Origin: Microbacterium sp. C5A9
GTDB lineage: Bacteria > Actinomycetota > Actinomycetes > Actinomycetales > Microbacteriaceae
NCBI RefSeq assembly: GCF_022627955.1
Contig: NZ_JABXGD010000001.1
Coordinates: forward strand, 248,001 to 312,000
Direction of reading: 5' to 3'
DNA: 64,000 nucleotides
Shown here: piece after piece, positions 6,191-14,930 of the stretch
How the letters are laid out: every line of letters starts with the position of its first letter
Position numbering within the stretch: position 1 is the first letter of the stretch
Notes under the pieces: generated by a model
What the model was told of the DNA's origin: nothing
The model's input: only the letters and a program-made list of their open reading frames with translations
Databases searched by the model: none
Program-made: the position numbers and the translations under genes

Positions 6191-7687
6191 GTGACAGCGT
6201 ACGTCTCGGCTTTCGACCTCTTCTCCATCGGAGTGGGGCCGTCGAGCTCCCATACGGTCGGGCCGATGCGGGCGGCGCTCGACTTCGCCCGTCGGCTGGG
6301 CGAGGCGGGCGCGCGTGATCCGGTCTCGCGCATCGGCTGCACGCTCTACGGGTCGCTGGGCGCCACCGGGATCGGACACGGGACGCCGGATGCCGTCGTC
6401 GCCGGCCTCCGCGGGCTCGCTCCCGAGACGTGCGACCCCGCCGACGTCCGCTCCGCGTGGACCGACCTGCGCGAGGGCTCGACACTGCGCATCGACGGAG
6501 GGCAGGAGATCCCCTTCGCGAAGGACGACATCGTGTTCGCACCGCGCACGCGGCTGCCGGGCCATCCGAACGCCATGACCATCACCGCCTGGGACGCCGA
6601 CAGCGGCATCGTCGCGGAGGAGACCTACTACTCGGTCGGCGGCGGGTTCATCCGACGTGAGGGCGAGGATGCCAGGCTCGAAACGGCGCCGCTTCCCCAT
6701 TCCTACGCCGACGCGGCATCGCTGCTCGCCCTGTGCGACGAGCACGGGCTGTCGATCGCCGAGCTCGCGCGCCGGAACGAGACCGCGATGCGCCCCGAGG
6801 AGGAGGTCGCGGCCGGGCTCGATGCGATCTGGGACGCGATGGCGGGCTGCGTCGACGCCGGTCTGCACGCCGACGGTGTGCTGCCCGGCATGCTCAAGGT
6901 GAAGCGCCGCGCGAGCGCGATCCGCACCCAGCTGGAGGAGGCCGAGGCAGACGGCCATCGCGAGCTCCCGGGCGAGTGGCTCGGGGCGTTCGCCCTCGCG
7001 GTGAACGAGGAGAATGCCGCGGGCGGCCGAGTCGTTACCGCTCCGACGAACGGTGCGGCCGGCATCCTGCCCGCCGTCGCGATGTACTGGTGGCGATTCC
7101 TCGCCGACTCCGGGCTCGGGGCCGGCAACGCGGTCACCCCCTACGGGGAACTCGTCGGCAGCGCGCTGCTGGGCTTCGACGGAACCCGCGCGCTCGACCC
7201 GCTGCAGACGGATGCCGATGCCGAAGCGATCGCCGAGGCGAACCGGCGCCGAGGCATCCGCCGGTTCCTGCTCACCGCGACGGCCCTGGGCTCTCTGTTC
7301 AAGGCCAACGCCTCGATCTCGGGGGCGGAGGGCGGATGCCAGGCCGAGGTGGGCTCGGCGTGCGCGATGGCGGCCGGCGGACTCACGGCGGTGATGGGCG
7401 GCACGAACAGGCAGATCGAGAACGCCGCGGAGATCGCGATGGAGCATCATCTCGGTCTCACGTGCGATCCGATCGGCGGGCTCGTGCAGATCCCGTGCAT
7501 CGAGCGCAACGCGATCGCGGCGTCGACGGCTGTCACGGCCACGCGGCTGGCTCTGCGTGGCGATGGAAGTCACTACGTCTCGCTGGACGCGGTCGTCGAG
7601 ACCATGCGGCAGACCGGCATGGACATGTCGACGAAGTACAAGGAGACCAGCGAGGGCGGACTCGCGGTCAACGTCATCGAGTGCTGA
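6191..7687 (+). CDS. sdaA: L-serine ammonia-lyase, single-chain [4Fe-4S] type
   Basis: Predicted 498 residues. It deaminates L-serine to pyruvate and ammonia in the cytoplasm with a catalytic iron-sulfur cluster. The N-terminal beta domain opens with FDLFSIGVGPSSSHTVGPM, the family signature. The alpha domain carries the cluster cysteines C383, C425 and C436 (GGCQAEVG; CDPIGGLVQIPC). Their 42/11 spacing equals that of the Legionella enzyme (C343, C385, C396 as I remember it). The protein ends NVIEC, so the last residue is a cysteine that can serve as the fourth, 'tail-in-mouth' ligand. KTNASISGAEGG-like and MDMSTKYKETSEGGLAVN segments are typical. The GTG start is fixed by a -10 box 6 nt upstream. 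It stands alone on the plus strand. Confidence 0.95.
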   Translation: MTAYVSAFDLFSIGVGPSSSHTVGPMRAALDFARRLGEAGARDPVSRIGCTLYGSLGATGIGHGTPDAVVAGLRGLAPETCDPADVRSAWTDLREGSTLRIDGGQEIPFAKDDIVFAPRTRLPGHPNAMTITAWDADSGIVAEETYYSVGGGFIRREGEDARLETAPLPHSYADAASLLALCDEHGLSIAELARRNETAMRPEEEVAAGLDAIWDAMAGCVDAGLHADGVLPGMLKVKRRASAIRTQLEEAEADGHRELPGEWLGAFALAVNEENAAGGRVVTAPTNGAAGILPAVAMYWWRFLADSGLGAGNAVTPYGELVGSALLGFDGTRALDPLQTDADAEAIAEANRRRGIRRFLLTATALGSLFKANASISGAEGGCQAEVGSACAMAAGGLTAVMGGTNRQIENAAEIAMEHHLGLTCDPIGGLVQIPCIERNAIAASTAVTATRLALRGDGSHYVSLDAVVETMRQTGMDMSTKYKETSEGGLAVNVIEC

Positions 7688-7719
7688 CCGGCGCCGAGCA
7701 CGGTGTCGGCGGCAGCGGG

Positions 7720-7725
7720 TACTCT
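7720..7725 (+). promoter_or_regulatory. -10 box, leaderless ATPase gene
   Basis: TACTCT is followed by seven bases (CGCGGAG) and ATG 7733. This favours ATG 7733 over the upstream in-frame GTG at 7703. Confidence 0.55.
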
Positions 7726-7732
7726 CGCGGAG

Positions 7733-8485
7733 ATGGACTCGATCTGGACACCGGGCAGCCGTCGACGACGTGAGCAGCCTGTCGTGGCGGTGCGGGCGAA
7801 CGACGACGCCCCCGAGCCCGGAGGGGCCTGGCCGACGAGCATTCCCGCCGTCGCGCAGGTGCTTCGAGAAGGCATCGATCTCGCCCCGGGCGTGACCTTC
7901 CTCGTCGGCGAGAACGGCAGCGGCAAGTCGACTGTCGTCGAGGGCATCGCCGTGGCCTACGGGCTGTCGCCCGAGGGTGGCTCGCGATTCGCCCGCCACA
8001 GCACCCGCCCCACGGAGTCGCCGCTGTCGGACTGGCTTCGCGTGCAGCGCGGGGTCGGGGCGGACCGGTGGGGCTTCTTCCTCCGCGCCGAGACGATGCA
8101 CTCGTTCTACACCTATCTCGAAGAGAATCCGTCGTCGAGGGGCGATGTGCCGTTCCACGAGATGAGTCACGGCGAGTCGTTCCTGGCGCTGCTCGACAGT
8201 CGCTTCGACTCGCCCGGCTTCTACTGTCTCGACGAGCCCGAGGCGGCGCTGTCGTTCCAGTCGACGCTCGCGCTCATCGCCGTGCTGCAGCGGATCGTCG
8301 ACGACGGAGGTCAGGTGCTGTGCGCCACGCACTCGCCCGTGCTCGCCGCGCTTCCGGGGGCGAGCATCCTCGAGGTCGGGGAGTGGGGAATCCGTCCTGC
8401 GGACTGGGCTGATCTCGAGATCGTGAACCACTGGCGGTCGTTCCTGCAGGACCCGCCACGGTACCTCCGCCATCTGCTCGACTAG
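7733..8485 (+). CDS. Predicted AAA/ABC-type ATPase (COG3910-like)
   Basis: Predicted 250 residues, a stand-alone ATP-binding protein without a transporter partner. Walker A is FLVGENGSGKST, the ABC-like signature region is EMSHGESFLALL, Walker B is FYCLDEPEAALS and the switch His is in LCATHSPVLAAL. This order, with LSFQSTLALIAVL after Walker B, fits the predicted-ATPase family related to RecF/SMC heads rather than a transporter ATPase. ATHSPVL is typical of that group. No nuclease or DNA-binding domain is attached. It lies 45 bp after sdaA with its own -10 box. The cellular role is unknown; a DNA-repair or nucleotide-switch function is only an inference from fold. Confidence 0.8.
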   Translation: MDSIWTPGSRRRREQPVVAVRANDDAPEPGGAWPTSIPAVAQVLREGIDLAPGVTFLVGENGSGKSTVVEGIAVAYGLSPEGGSRFARHSTRPTESPLSDWLRVQRGVGADRWGFFLRAETMHSFYTYLEENPSSRGDVPFHEMSHGESFLALLDSRFDSPGFYCLDEPEAALSFQSTLALIAVLQRIVDDGGQVLCATHSPVLAALPGASILEVGEWGIRPADWADLEIVNHWRSFLQDPPRYLRHLLD

Positions 8486-8511
8486 GGGTCGCCCGCACGG
8501 CCGCCAGGGCG

Positions 8512-8517
8512 GATAAT
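8512..8517 (+). promoter_or_regulatory. -10 box, probably leaderless ABC exporter
   Basis: GATAAT is followed by five bases (CGAGC) and ATG 8523. The spacing is one base shorter than in the other leaderless genes here, and no Shine-Dalgarno is visible. Confidence 0.45.
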
Positions 8518-8522
8518 CGAGC

Positions 8523-9299
8523 ATGGCGAACGGCTCGGCGGTCGAGATCTCGGAGCTGCGTGTGCGCCGGGGGAAGACCCCGGTGTTCGACGGACTCCGG
8601 CTGTCGATCCCGCGGGGCGAGATCACCGGTCTGCTCGGCCCGTCGGGCTGCGGCAAGACCACCCTGATGCGCGCGATCGTCGGGGTGCAGCGGATCGATG
8701 CGGGCACGGTCACGGTGCTCGGCGAACCGGGGGGATCATCCCGGCTGCGCCATCGCGTCGCCTACGGGACGCAGGGGGCGGCCGTGTACGCCGACCTCAC
8801 GGTGCGCCAGAACCTCACGTACATCGCCGCAGTGCTCGGGGCGCCGAAGGGCGACGTCGACCGGGTCATCGACGAGGTGGGCCTGCGCGCGCAGGCCGGC
8901 CAGCTCGTCGAGTCGCTCAGCGGCGGTCAGACCACGAGGGTCTCGCTGGCGATGGCGCTGATCGGGTCGCCCGAGCTGATCGTCCTCGACGAGCCGACCG
9001 TCGGGCTCGACCCCGTACTGCGGGTGGAGCTGTGGACGCTGTTCCGCGCGCTGACCGAGCGCGGTGTCACGCTCATCGTCTCCAGTCACGTGATGGACGA
9101 GGCGCTGCGCTGCGATCGACTCCTGCTGATGAGATCCGGACGGATCATCGCCGACACGACTCCCTCCGCTCTTCTGGCCGACACCGGCACGGCCGATCCC
9201 GACGCCGCCTTCCTCGCAGTCATCGAGCGCGACAGCCGAGCGCACGACGGGTCGTCGCGGCCCCGCACCCGACGTGAGCGACGGGGAGCGGCGGAATGA
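8523..9299 (+). CDS. ABC-2 exporter ATP-binding protein (DrrA-like)
   Basis: Predicted 258 residues. Energises the adjacent ABC-2 permease, probably for drug, lipid or polyketide export. Walker A GPSGCGKTTL (about residues 39-48), Q-loop region YGTQGAAVYADLTV, signature LSGGQTTRVSLAMAL, Walker B LIVLDEPTVGLDP, switch His SSHVMDE. The C-terminal tail is Arg-rich (SRPRTRRERRGAAE). The stop overlaps the permease start by 4 bp (ATGA), so the two are translationally coupled. Substrate cannot be inferred. Confidence 0.93.
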   Translation: MANGSAVEISELRVRRGKTPVFDGLRLSIPRGEITGLLGPSGCGKTTLMRAIVGVQRIDAGTVTVLGEPGGSSRLRHRVAYGTQGAAVYADLTVRQNLTYIAAVLGAPKGDVDRVIDEVGLRAQAGQLVESLSGGQTTRVSLAMALIGSPELIVLDEPTVGLDPVLRVELWTLFRALTERGVTLIVSSHVMDEALRCDRLLLMRSGRIIADTTPSALLADTGTADPDAAFLAVIERDSRAHDGSSRPRTRRERRGAAE

Positions 9300-10030
9300 A
9301 CGTCCGCCGGATGCTCGCGACGGCGGCGCGCGTGCTCGGTCAGCTCCGCCACGACCCGCGGTCGATCGCGCTGATGCTCGTGGCGCCGAGCCTTCTGGTC
9401 GGCCTCTTCGCGTGGCTGTTCAGCGACCAGGACGGCGTGTTCGATCAGTTCGGCGGCGCGATCCTCGCCCTCTTCCCGTTCATCGTGATGTTCCTGATCA
9501 CGTCGATCACCACGCTGCGCGAACGGCGCTCGGGCACGCTCGAGCGCCTCATGACCACCCCGCTCGGCAAGGCCGACTTCATCCTCGGCTACGCGCTGGC
9601 ATTCGGACTGATGGCCCTGCTGCAGGCGGTCGTCACGGTGTCGTTCGCGGTCGGCGTCTGCGGCCTCGACGTGGAGGGCGAGCTCTGGCAGCTCGGACTG
9701 GTCGCCGTCGTCGACGCGCTGCTCGGGACCGCCCTCGGCCTGCTCGCGAGCGCGTTCGCGCAGACGGAGTTCCAGGCCGTGCAGTTCATGCCGCTGCTCG
9801 TCTTCCCGCAGATCATCCTCGGCGGGCTGTTCATGCCCCGCGATCAGATGCCCGATGTGCTGCACGCCATCTCGGACTGGCTGCCCCTGAGTCATGCGAT
9901 CGACACGATCAACGCCGTCACCGCGGGGGAGGAGGGGTGGGACGTGTACGGGCCGCTGCTCGTGGTCGTCGCGTTCGGGGTCGCCGCGCTCGTGCTCGCA
10001 TCGTCGACCCTGCGGCGTCGCACCCGCTGA
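9296..10030 (+). CDS. ABC-2 type exporter permease
   Basis: Predicted 244 residues with about six membrane segments. MLVAPSLLVGLFAWLF is the first, LFPFIVMFLITSITTL the second, then TTLRERRSGTLERLMTTPLGK, the conserved cytoplasmic loop of ABC-2 permeases. VFPQIILGGLFMPRDQMPDVLHAISDWLPLSHAI is the typical C-terminal ABC-2 motif. It overlaps the ATPase gene by ATGA and ends the two-gene operon, followed 51 bp later by the convergent hrpB stop. Export direction is inferred from family. Confidence 0.93.
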   Translation: MNVRRMLATAARVLGQLRHDPRSIALMLVAPSLLVGLFAWLFSDQDGVFDQFGGAILALFPFIVMFLITSITTLRERRSGTLERLMTTPLGKADFILGYALAFGLMALLQAVVTVSFAVGVCGLDVEGELWQLGLVAVVDALLGTALGLLASAFAQTEFQAVQFMPLLVFPQIILGGLFMPRDQMPDVLHAISDWLPLSHAIDTINAVTAGEEGWDVYGPLLVVVAFGVAALVLASSTLRRRTR

Positions 10031-10080
10031 CGAGGCGTCGCACTCGTTCGTCCGCTGACCGGCGCCGAGATGCGTCGTGC

Positions 10081-12633
10081 TCAGCGCGCGGCGCGGTTCT
10101 TGGTGTGCCTGGTCGGCGCCGCAGCCCAGGGGTCCTCCGGCCACGGATGCTTCGGATACCGCCCCCGCATCTCCGCACGCACCTGGGCGTAGGGGCCGGA
10201 CCAGAACGAGGCGAGATCGTCGGTCACGGCGAGCGGTCGCCCCGCGGGGGAGAGCAGGTGGAAGAGCACCGGCACGCGGCCGTCGACCAGGCGGGGAGTC
10301 TCGGCCCAGCCGAAGCACTCCTGCAGCTTGACGGCGACGACGGGGCGGGCTGTCGGGTCGTCGTGCGGCGGGTAGTCGATGCGGATGCGCGACCCCGTCG
10401 GCACCTCGAGCCGGTCGGGTGCGAGGTCGTCGAGGTGCACGGCCTCGGGCCACGGCAGCAGACGACGAAGCGCGGTCGTCAGATCCAGGCGGCCCGCGGG
10501 AGCCCCACCGGCCAGGGAGTCGAGCTCCGGTGCCAGCCAGGCGTCGAGTGCCGCGAGCAGACCGACATCCGAGACGTCCGGCCAGGGGCTGCCGAGCTCG
10601 CGCCGCAGCAGCGCCAGTCGCCGGCGCAGGGCATCGGCGGTGTCGGACCAGGTGAACATGCCGAGTCCCTCTCGGCGGAGCGCGCGGCGCACGGCGTCGC
10701 GCCCCTCGTCGGCGGACGGCCGCACCGGCGCCGAGGAGCGCAGGATCGCGCCGATGCGGCGCTCGCGACGGGCCTGCACCCGCCCTGCGGCGAACTCGGC
10801 CTCGACGCGATCGGTCATCAGATGGTTCGCCGCCATCCCGATCTGCTGCTCGGTGAGTGCGGATGCGGCACGGATGATCGCGCCGGATCCGGCGGTCACG
10901 CGGCCGGACGCGCGTGCGACGTCGGCGACGGCGAGCCATTCGACGGCCGCGAGCGGACCGCGCATCGCCGCACGGGTTCCGGAGGCGAGCAGGAACGTCG
11001 CGCCCTCCGCCGTGCGTTCGACGCGGTGGGCGATGCGCTCGGGGAATGCCAGTGCGATCACGAGGCCGACGCCGTCGAGGTCCGATCGGACGCCGGGGGT
11101 CGGCGCGACCATGCGCTCGAGGCGGTCCGCGTCGGTGCGCCACCGCCGGGCGTCGGCTGTGCGCCCGCCCCGCAGCGCGACCAGGCCCTGCGCGACATCG
11201 GCCTCGGCGAGGCGCACGTCGCCCCCGAGCAGCGCGACGACCTCGGCGGCGAGCCGGGCTCCGACCGCCGGTGCGCCGTCGCGGAGCGCGCGGGCGAGCC
11301 GCGGATCGGTGGGGATGCGCGCGAGAGTGCGGCCCTCGGCGGTGACGCGCCCCTCGTCGTCGACCGCTCCGAGCCCGCGCAGCACGGTGACGGCATCCGT
11401 CAGACTGTCGGCGGGCAGCGGGTCGATCATGCGCAGTCCCGCGCCACCCGGTGCGCCCCAGCAGGCGAGCAGCAGAGCGCTGTCCGCCAGGTCGGCCACG
11501 GCGATCTCGGGAACCGGGCGCGCGGGGGCCGCGGCGTATGTGCTCTCGTCGACGCACCGGACGACGGCTCCCGGACCCTGGCGGGTGGCGCGTCCCGCGC
11601 GCTGCACGCACGACGACCGGGAGGCGGCGGTGGTCACGAGGCCCGTCATCCCGCGGGCCGCATCGCGCTGCGGATGCCGCGACAGGCAGCTGTCCACGAC
11701 GAGTCGCACCCCGGGGACCGTGAGCGAGGACTCCGCGAGCGAGGTGGTCACGATGATGCGCGGAGCATCCTGAGCGCGTCGGCCGCGGATCACGGCGTCC
11801 TGCTCGGCCGAGGGGATCTGGCCGTGCAGCTCCCGCACGTCGAACGCGCCCCTCGTCTCGCGGAGGCGGCGGGCGATCTCCGACACCTCGCGGGCGCCGG
11901 GCGCGAACACCAGCACGTCGGCCGCGGGATCGTCGCGGGTGAGATCGAGGGCGGCGGCCGTCGTCGTGCGCGCCACATGGTCGAGGAATCCGCGGGTGAC
12001 TCCGCGTTCGTCGAGGCGCGGCACGGGACTCGGCGCCCAGCTCTCGGCGAGGGGGAAGGCCGGCACGTCGTGCTGCACGACCGGGGCGGGGTCGTCGTCC
12101 GTGCCGATGACGGCGGCGATGCGCGCGGCGTCGAGCGTGGCGGACATGGCGATGAGCGTCAGGTCGTCCCTCAGCTCGCGCACCTCGGAGAGCAGCCCGA
12201 TCAGCAGGTCGGTCTCGAGGGCGCGCTCGTGCACCTCGTCGATGATGACAGCCGCCACTCCGTCGAGTCCCGGATCGTCGAGCATCCGCCGCAGAAGCAC
12301 GCCGGCTGTGACGAACTCGACCCGGGTGTCGGCCCCCGCCGAGCGCTCGCCGCGCACGGCGAAGCCCACCCGGGTGCCGAGCGGCGAACCGTCGAGGTGC
12401 GCGAGACGACGTGCCGCTGCTCGAGCTGCGACGCGGCGCGGCTGGGTGACGATCACGCGACCCGTCGAGCGCGCCGCCAGCAGCGGCGGCACGAGAGTGG
12501 TCTTGCCCGTGCCGGGCGGTGCGCTCACGACCACCGATCCACTCGTGTCGAGTGCGGCAGAGAGGTCATCGAGTGCTGCCGCGAACGAGAGTCCCGCGCC
12601 GATGGCGGCGAGGTCGAAGGCGGGTCGAGGCAT
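10081..12633 (-). CDS. hrpB: ATP-dependent DEAH-box helicase HrpB
   Basis: Predicted 850 residues, full length for HrpB. The N-terminal helicase core has motif I APPGTGKTTLV, motif Ia QPRRVAARAAARRLA, motif II IIDEVHERALETD (DEVH rather than DEAH), motif III MSATLDA and motif VI CVQRAGRATRQ-like QRAGRA. The winged-helix/ratchet region follows, and the C-terminal HrpB domain is recognisable (WPEAVHLDDLAPDRLEVPTGSRIRIDY; VKLQECFGW; VLFHLLSPAGRPLAVTDDLASFW). HrpB is a widespread predicted RNA helicase of poorly defined function. A CAGACT box lies 6 nt before the ATG, so it is probably leaderless and monocistronic. Confidence 0.95.
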   Translation of the reverse strand: MPRPAFDLAAIGAGLSFAAALDDLSAALDTSGSVVVSAPPGTGKTTLVPPLLAARSTGRVIVTQPRRVAARAAARRLAHLDGSPLGTRVGFAVRGERSAGADTRVEFVTAGVLLRRMLDDPGLDGVAAVIIDEVHERALETDLLIGLLSEVRELRDDLTLIAMSATLDAARIAAVIGTDDDPAPVVQHDVPAFPLAESWAPSPVPRLDERGVTRGFLDHVARTTTAAALDLTRDDPAADVLVFAPGAREVSEIARRLRETRGAFDVRELHGQIPSAEQDAVIRGRRAQDAPRIIVTTSLAESSLTVPGVRLVVDSCLSRHPQRDAARGMTGLVTTAASRSSCVQRAGRATRQGPGAVVRCVDESTYAAAPARPVPEIAVADLADSALLLACWGAPGGAGLRMIDPLPADSLTDAVTVLRGLGAVDDEGRVTAEGRTLARIPTDPRLARALRDGAPAVGARLAAEVVALLGGDVRLAEADVAQGLVALRGGRTADARRWRTDADRLERMVAPTPGVRSDLDGVGLVIALAFPERIAHRVERTAEGATFLLASGTRAAMRGPLAAVEWLAVADVARASGRVTAGSGAIIRAASALTEQQIGMAANHLMTDRVEAEFAAGRVQARRERRIGAILRSSAPVRPSADEGRDAVRRALRREGLGMFTWSDTADALRRRLALLRRELGSPWPDVSDVGLLAALDAWLAPELDSLAGGAPAGRLDLTTALRRLLPWPEAVHLDDLAPDRLEVPTGSRIRIDYPPHDDPTARPVVAVKLQECFGWAETPRLVDGRVPVLFHLLSPAGRPLAVTDDLASFWSGPYAQVRAEMRGRYPKHPWPEDPWAAAPTRHTKNRAAR

Positions 12634-12639
12634 TGCTCC

Positions 12640-12645
12640 AGTCTG
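12640..12645 (-). promoter_or_regulatory. -10-like box, leaderless hrpB
   Basis: On the minus strand CAGACT precedes six bases (GGAGCA) and ATG 12633. It differs from TANNNT at the first base but keeps the exact spacing seen at the other leaderless genes. Confidence 0.4.
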
Positions 12646-12667
12646 CCGGAACGCGCCGGATGCAGAA

Positions 12668-12695
12668 GATGCCGCGACCGATCGGTCGCGGCATC
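12668..12695. terminator. 28-nt perfect palindrome, probable terminator of the SPFH gene
   Basis: GATGCCGCGACCGA (12668-12681) is followed at once by its exact reverse complement. It lies 36 bp after the SPFH stop on the minus strand and upstream of hrpB. As RNA it forms a long GC hairpin with a minimal loop. No T run follows, as is common in actinobacterial terminators. Confidence 0.6.
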
Positions 12696-12731
12696 CGCTG
12701 TGTCCGGCTGCCAGCCCGGCTGGCTCTGCTG

Positions 12732-14336
12732 CTACTCCGCGGCGGGCTCCGCCGGCGCCGACGCGGGCGGCGGGGGAGTCGTGGGGTTCGGCTGGCGGGT
12801 GGGCGCCGGCGAGGAGGCCGCGGCCACACCCTCTCCGATGCCCCGGCCCACAGCCTGGCCCTGGATGATCGACGCGAGGTCGAGCCCGGTCGCCGAGCTG
12901 ACGCTGTCGAACACCGACTTCAGTGCCTTCGCGCTGTCGGCGCCGACGACGTTCGACGCTCCGTCGTCGCCGGATCCGCCGATGATCGAGACGTTGCCGA
13001 TCGCGGCGTAGCCCTTCGAGAACTCCGCCATGATCGACGGCAGCACATCGAGCACGCGCTGCGAGAGGAACGCGTCCTGGTTCGACGCGATGGCCTTCGC
13101 CTCGGCCTCGACGGCGGCGGCTCGCGCCTCACCCTCGGCGCGGATGGCGTCGGCCTCGGCGTTCGCACGCAGGCGGCGGGCCTCGGACTCGGCCTCGGCC
13201 TGGGCGCGCAGCGCGTCGGCCTCACCGGTGGCGCGGGCGATCGCGGCCGCGGCCTCACCGTCGGCCTTGGCTTTGTCGGCCTGAGCCTGCTGCTCGGCGA
13301 TGCGGGTGCGGGCCTCGGCCTGCTTGACCTGCTCGATCGCGCCGGCCTCTGCCGCACGCTCACGCGTGTAGAGCTCGGCCTGCGCGCGGGTCTCGGCCTC
13401 GTATCGCTGGGCATCGGCGACGCGCTTGACGTCGGCGTCGAGCTGAGCCTGGCGGTTCTCGGCCTGCTGCTGCAGCACGGCCTGCTGGGCCTGCTCGCGG
13501 GCGAGGTTCTCGGCCTGCTCCGCCTCGGCGCGCGCCCGGCCGATGCCGGCGTTCGCGTTGGCGGTGTTGGTGTCGAGCGCGGTCTGCTCGACCAGGTTGG
13601 CTTCCTGGTTGGCGATGTTCTTCTGGTTGATCGCGCGGTCGGCGTTGGTCTGCGAGATCTCGGCGGACTGACGCTTCGCCTGGATCTCGGGAGCACCCAG
13701 CGACTGGATGTAGCCGACCTTGTCGGTGATGCCCTTGATCTGGAAGGAGTCGAGGATCAGACCCTGCTCGGCGAGCTCCTGCGAGACGTCGGCGGCGATC
13801 TGGTCGGAGAACTTCTTGCGCTCGCGCATGAGCTCGACGACCGACAGGGTCGCGACGATGCCACGGAGCGCACCCTCGAGCTGTTCGGTGGTGAACTGCT
13901 CGATGGCCTTGTCCTGCGAGGCGAAACGCTCGGCGGCACGGCGCACGAGGATGGGGTCCGAGCCGATCTTCACGATGGCGACGCCGTCGACGTTGAGCGT
14001 CACGCTGTCGAGCGACTGCGCCTCGGCGTTCAGCGAGACCTGACGCGAGCGCAGCGAGATGATCTCGTGGCGCTGCGTGATGGGGTTCACCAGCGACTTG
14101 CCGTTCACGATGACCGTGACGGGCGATTCCGACATCTCGTCTCTGGTCGAGCCGTCCGCGCCGATGACAGCGCGTGCCACCTTCTGCTTGCGTCCCGAGA
14201 TGACGAGCGCCTCATCGGCGCGCGCCACCTTGATCCAGCTGCGTGCGAACAGCAGCAGGATGAGCAGGACGACGACAGCGGCGACGACCGCTATGCCGAC
14301 GATGACGAGGATGCCGACGATTCCGGCGATCTCCAT
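12732..14336 (-). CDS. Flotillin-like SPFH-domain membrane protein
   Basis: Predicted 534 residues. ATG 14336 has GGGAGG 7 nt upstream. Residues ~5-30 (IVGILVIVGIAVVAAVVVLLILLLF) form one N-terminal membrane anchor. The SPFH/PHB domain follows (DEALVISGRKQKVARAVIGADG; SLNAEAQSLDSVTLNVDGVAIVKIG; FTTEQLEGALRGIVATLSVVELMRER; SQELAEQGLILDSFQIKGITD). Residues ~215-430 are a very long Ala/Glu/Gln coiled coil (QAENRQAQLDADVKRVADA; EARAAAVEAEAKAIASNQ). The tail is Pro/Ala-rich (PTTPPPPASAPAEPAAE). Flotillins scaffold ordered membrane domains. No NfeD partner is next to it. It is likely monocistronic. Confidence 0.93.
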   Translation of the reverse strand: MEIAGIVGILVIVGIAVVAAVVVLLILLLFARSWIKVARADEALVISGRKQKVARAVIGADGSTRDEMSESPVTVIVNGKSLVNPITQRHEIISLRSRQVSLNAEAQSLDSVTLNVDGVAIVKIGSDPILVRRAAERFASQDKAIEQFTTEQLEGALRGIVATLSVVELMRERKKFSDQIAADVSQELAEQGLILDSFQIKGITDKVGYIQSLGAPEIQAKRQSAEISQTNADRAINQKNIANQEANLVEQTALDTNTANANAGIGRARAEAEQAENLAREQAQQAVLQQQAENRQAQLDADVKRVADAQRYEAETRAQAELYTRERAAEAGAIEQVKQAEARTRIAEQQAQADKAKADGEAAAAIARATGEADALRAQAEAESEARRLRANAEADAIRAEGEARAAAVEAEAKAIASNQDAFLSQRVLDVLPSIMAEFSKGYAAIGNVSIIGGSGDDGASNVVGADSAKALKSVFDSVSSATGLDLASIIQGQAVGRGIGEGVAAASSPAPTRQPNPTTPPPPASAPAEPAAE

Positions 14337-14443
14337 GAATGACCTCCCTGGTTCCCCCCGAGGGGGTGGTCTGACGTTCCGGCGCGAAGATGCTGGAACT
14401 CCGTTCCACCCTGCCAGAAAACGGCGGAGGCCGTCGGGATGGG

Positions 14444-14872
14444 TCAGCGACCGCGGAGCTTCTCGGCCAGGTCGCGCAGCGTCTTCAGCTCGGCGTCCTC
14501 GAGCACCGACATCCGCTCGGCGATCGATCGGCCGTGCACGGTCGCCAGGCTGCGGAACTCGCGGGCTCCGGCCTCGGTCGCGGTGATCAGCGCTCCGCGT
14601 CCGTCTTCGGGGTCGGGGGCCTTCTCGACGAGACCGCGCGACACCATCCGGTCGACCAGACGTGAGACGCTCGGCTGACTGATGAGCATGTTCGAGGTGA
14701 CGTCGCGCAGGCGTGCGGTCATGCCGGGCGATCGCGTGACCGTCAGCAGCACGTCGTACTCGGCCTGCGCGAGATCGCTGCCCTCGAAGTCGGTGTTCAT
14801 CTCGGTGAACAGCTCGTGCTGAGCGCGGAACAGGCTCTCCCATGCCTCGAGGGCGAGCTTGCGATCGGTCAT
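14444..14872 (-). CDS. MarR-family transcriptional regulator
   Basis: Predicted 142 residues. Winged helix-turn-helix of MarR type: LAQAEYDVLLTVTRSPGMTARLRDVTSNMLISQPSVSRLVDRMVSRGLVEKAPDPEDGR, the last part being the wing with the conserved D-x-R. Flanking helices form the dimerisation region. The start at 14872 is set by a TACGCT box 6 nt upstream (leaderless); a longer in-frame extension runs through a terminator and is unlikely. It lies between the SPFH gene and the exporter operon on the same strand. Its target is not evident. Confidence 0.9.
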   Translation of the reverse strand: MTDRKLALEAWESLFRAQHELFTEMNTDFEGSDLAQAEYDVLLTVTRSPGMTARLRDVTSNMLISQPSVSRLVDRMVSRGLVEKAPDPEDGRGALITATEAGAREFRSLATVHGRSIAERMSVLEDAELKTLRDLAEKLRGR

Positions 14873-14878
14873 GGGAAC

Positions 14879-14884
14879 AGCGTA
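14879..14884 (-). promoter_or_regulatory. -10 box, leaderless marR-type gene
   Basis: TACGCT on the minus strand, then GTTCCC (6 nt), then ATG 14872. No ribosome site is present. Confidence 0.6.
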
Positions 14885-14896
14885 CTGGCAACAGTA

Positions 14897-14930
14897 AAGG
14901 GCCGGTCGGAGAGGCTCCCGACCGGCCCTT
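14897..14930 (-). terminator. Stem-loop terminator ending the exporter operon
   Basis: AAGGGCCGGTCGG (14897-14909) pairs perfectly over 13 bp with CCGACCGGCCCTT (14918-14930) around an 8-nt loop. It separates the six-gene operon (last stop 15113) from the MarR promoter. The 180 bp between the last stop and the hairpin hold no supported gene. Confidence 0.75.

Noticed and set aside
5747..8713. A 988-codon minus-strand open frame ending in the acidic protein
   Set aside because: Its first ~880 codons are antisense to sdaA and the ATPase gene. Only the last 103 codons, after ATG 6058 with a ribosome site, look real.
9274..13011. A 1245-codon plus-strand open frame across the exporter permease and hrpB
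   Set aside because: It is antisense to hrpB and out of frame with the ABC-2 permease. Composition is Arg/Gly/Ala-rich without domains, typical of GC-driven shadow frames. hrpB on the other strand has complete motifs.
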